This document shows positions 22,095 through 22,905 of a stretch of DNA of 22,905 nt, one piece after another. The DNA lies in assembly GCA_050330995.1 (NCBI GenBank), contig JBHJHI010000084.1:1-22905 (forward strand). The letters run 5' to 3'. The notes under the pieces were generated by a model. That model saw nothing but the letters and a program-made list of their open reading frames with translations. It made no database searches and was not told the origin of the DNA. The stretch is from Thermohalobaculum sp050330995 (GTDB lineage: Bacteria > Pseudomonadota > Alphaproteobacteria > Rhodobacterales > Rhodobacteraceae). Numbering within the stretch: position 1 is the stretch's first letter; each line of letters opens with the position of its first letter. The position numbers and the translations under genes were made by a program.

Positions 22095-22478
22095 ATGGCG
22101 GGAAATACCCTGACCCGAGCGGATCTGACCGAGGCCGTCTATCGCGAGATCGGCCTCTCTCGCAACGAATCCGCCGCACTGGTCGAGAGCGTGCTCGACA
22201 GGATCACCGAGGCGTTGGTGCGCGGCGAGCACGTGAAGATCTCCTCCTTCGGCACCTTCGGCGTGCGCGACAAGGGCGCGCGGATGGGGCGCAACCCCAA
22301 GACCGGGGAGGAGGTGCCGATCGAGCCGCGCCGGGTGCTGGTGTTCCGCCCCTCCCACATCATGAAGGAGCGCATCAACCCGGGCCTCGCTGACGATCCG
22401 GAGGACGTGGCCGGGGACGCCGACGAGCCCGAGGCGCTCGACCTCGCGGCCGAGCCCGCCGTCGGCGCGGGCGGCTGA
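22095..22478 (+). CDS. ihfA: Integration host factor subunit alpha
   Basis: This 127-residue HU/IHF-family protein begins MAGNTLTRADLTEAVYREIGLSRNES. The core contains VKISSFGTFGVRDKGARMGRNPKTGEE in segments: FGTFGVRDK (52-60) and the DNA-inserting arm GRNPKTGEEVPI (65-76) with its intercalating proline, then RRVLVFRPSH. It forms a heterodimer with IhfB and bends DNA. Residues from about 96 onward form an acidic Asp/Glu/Ala-rich tail of about 30 residues absent from the roughly 100-residue enterobacterial protein. GGGAGG upstream sets the start. The neighbours fabH and merR match the conserved alphaproteobacterial order. Confidence 0.96.
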   Translation: MAGNTLTRADLTEAVYREIGLSRNESAALVESVLDRITEALVRGEHVKISSFGTFGVRDKGARMGRNPKTGEEVPIEPRRVLVFRPSHIMKERINPGLADDPEDVAGDADEPEALDLAAEPAVGAGG

Positions 22479-22506
22479 GCGCGATGACGGGCCGGCGGGC
22501 CTCGCC

Positions 22507-22905
22507 GTGAAACCCCCGGCGTCCGCCAAGGCCGTCCCCGCCAAGTCGCCGCAGGCGTTTCGCACCATCTCCGAGGTGGCCGAGGCGCTGGACGTGCCCG
22601 CTCACGTGCTGCGCTGCTGGGAGACGCGCTTCTCGCAGATCCGCCCCGTGAAGCGCGCGGGGGGGCGGCGGCTCTACCGCCCCGAGCACGTCGCGCTGAT
22701 CGCCGGCATTCGCGCGCTCCTCCACGACGACGGGCTGACCATCAAGGGCGTGCAGAAGATGCTGCGCACCGACGGCACCCGCGCGGTCGTCGCGCGCGGC
22801 CGGACGGGCGCGGCGCTCAGGGTGGCCGAGGTGCCGCGCGACGCGGTCGAGCGGCAAGCCCCCCAGCGCGCCCGGCGAAGCGCCCCGGCGGCCCCGCCCG
22901 CGCCC
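22507..22905 (+). CDS. MerR family transcriptional regulator (truncated by right window edge)
   Basis: The frame is open from a GTG at 22507 to the edge (133 codons, no stop). The winged helix-turn-helix reads FRTISEVAEALDVPAHVLRCWETRF (18-42), continuing RAGGRRLYRPEHVALI (50-65), a clear MerR DNA-binding domain, with a following helix LTIKGVQKML (77-86). The later residues are Arg/Ala/Pro-rich. MerR genes downstream of ihfA are common in alphaproteobacteria; their ligands are unknown. An eight-codon frame starting with ATG at 22484 ends in a TGA overlapping this GTG (GTGA), so coupled initiation is possible. The effector domain is outside the window. Confidence 0.88.
   Translation, partial: MKPPASAKAVPAKSPQAFRTISEVAEALDVPAHVLRCWETRFSQIRPVKRAGGRRLYRPEHVALIAGIRALLHDDGLTIKGVQKMLRTDGTRAVVARGRTGAALRVAEVPRDAVERQAPQRARRSAPAAPPAP

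Noticed and set aside
1..22905. Search for CRISPR arrays, tRNA or rRNA genes, insertion sequences and prophage genes
   Set aside because: No regularly spaced repeats, tRNA-like cloverleaf, transposase motif, or phage gene was seen by eye; the window reads as ordinary chromosome.

Overview
The window is very GC-rich chromosomal DNA with almost every base in a gene. It looks alphaproteobacterial. The right end carries a block common in that class: bamE-like lipoprotein, DUF177/YceD, rpmF, plsX, fabH, ihfA and a MerR regulator. A GGAAC-N17-CGTT promoter of the EcfG (alphaproteobacterial general stress) type sits upstream of osmC. Genus cannot be fixed from sequence reading alone.

Layout. 1-2028 (minus): a YhaO/SbcD-like metallophosphoesterase and the start of its YhaN/SbcC-like ATPase partner, which runs off the left edge. 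2093-6471 (minus): an RND efflux pump, adaptor then permease, with no outer-membrane channel gene nearby. 6646-7752 (minus): an AI-2E/PerM-family membrane protein. 7999-8430 (plus): osmC, divergent from it. 8461-13502 (minus): a tightly overlapping four-gene carotenoid operon, in transcription order desaturase A, desaturase B, PlsC-type acyltransferase, CrtQ-like glycosyltransferase. 13665-16577 (plus): a divergent aldehyde dehydrogenase and an MFS transporter. 16931-18062 (plus): a Tat-exported intradiol-dioxygenase-fold protein and a small membrane protein with two H-x13-H pairs (ferric-reductase-like). 18096-18560 (minus): the bamE-like lipoprotein. 18655-22905 (plus): the DUF177-rpmF-plsX-fabH-ihfA-merR block, truncated in merR at the right edge.

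How the genes work together. Two CrtI-superfamily oxidoreductases, an aldehyde dehydrogenase, a glycosyltransferase and an acyltransferase are the enzyme set for a staphyloxanthin-like acylated glycosyl carotenoic acid: desaturation, terminal oxidation to aldehyde, oxidation to acid, glucosylation, acylation. No squalene/phytoene synthase gene (crtM, crtB or hpnCDE) is present, so C30 versus C40 cannot be decided here. The right block joins ribosomal protein L32 to fatty acid and phospholipid initiation (PlsX, FabH).

Sequence-level points worth a second look: the EcfG promoter at osmC; a near-consensus IHF site in the ihfA promoter; a perfect 13-bp inverted repeat that would bury the ribosome binding site of the yhaO-like gene; a 12-bp tandem repeat encoding an acidic N-terminal extension of FabH; a possibly leaderless MFS transcript; and the dioxygenase-like/heme-protein pair, whose dioxygenase-like member appears to lack the usual tyrosine iron ligands.
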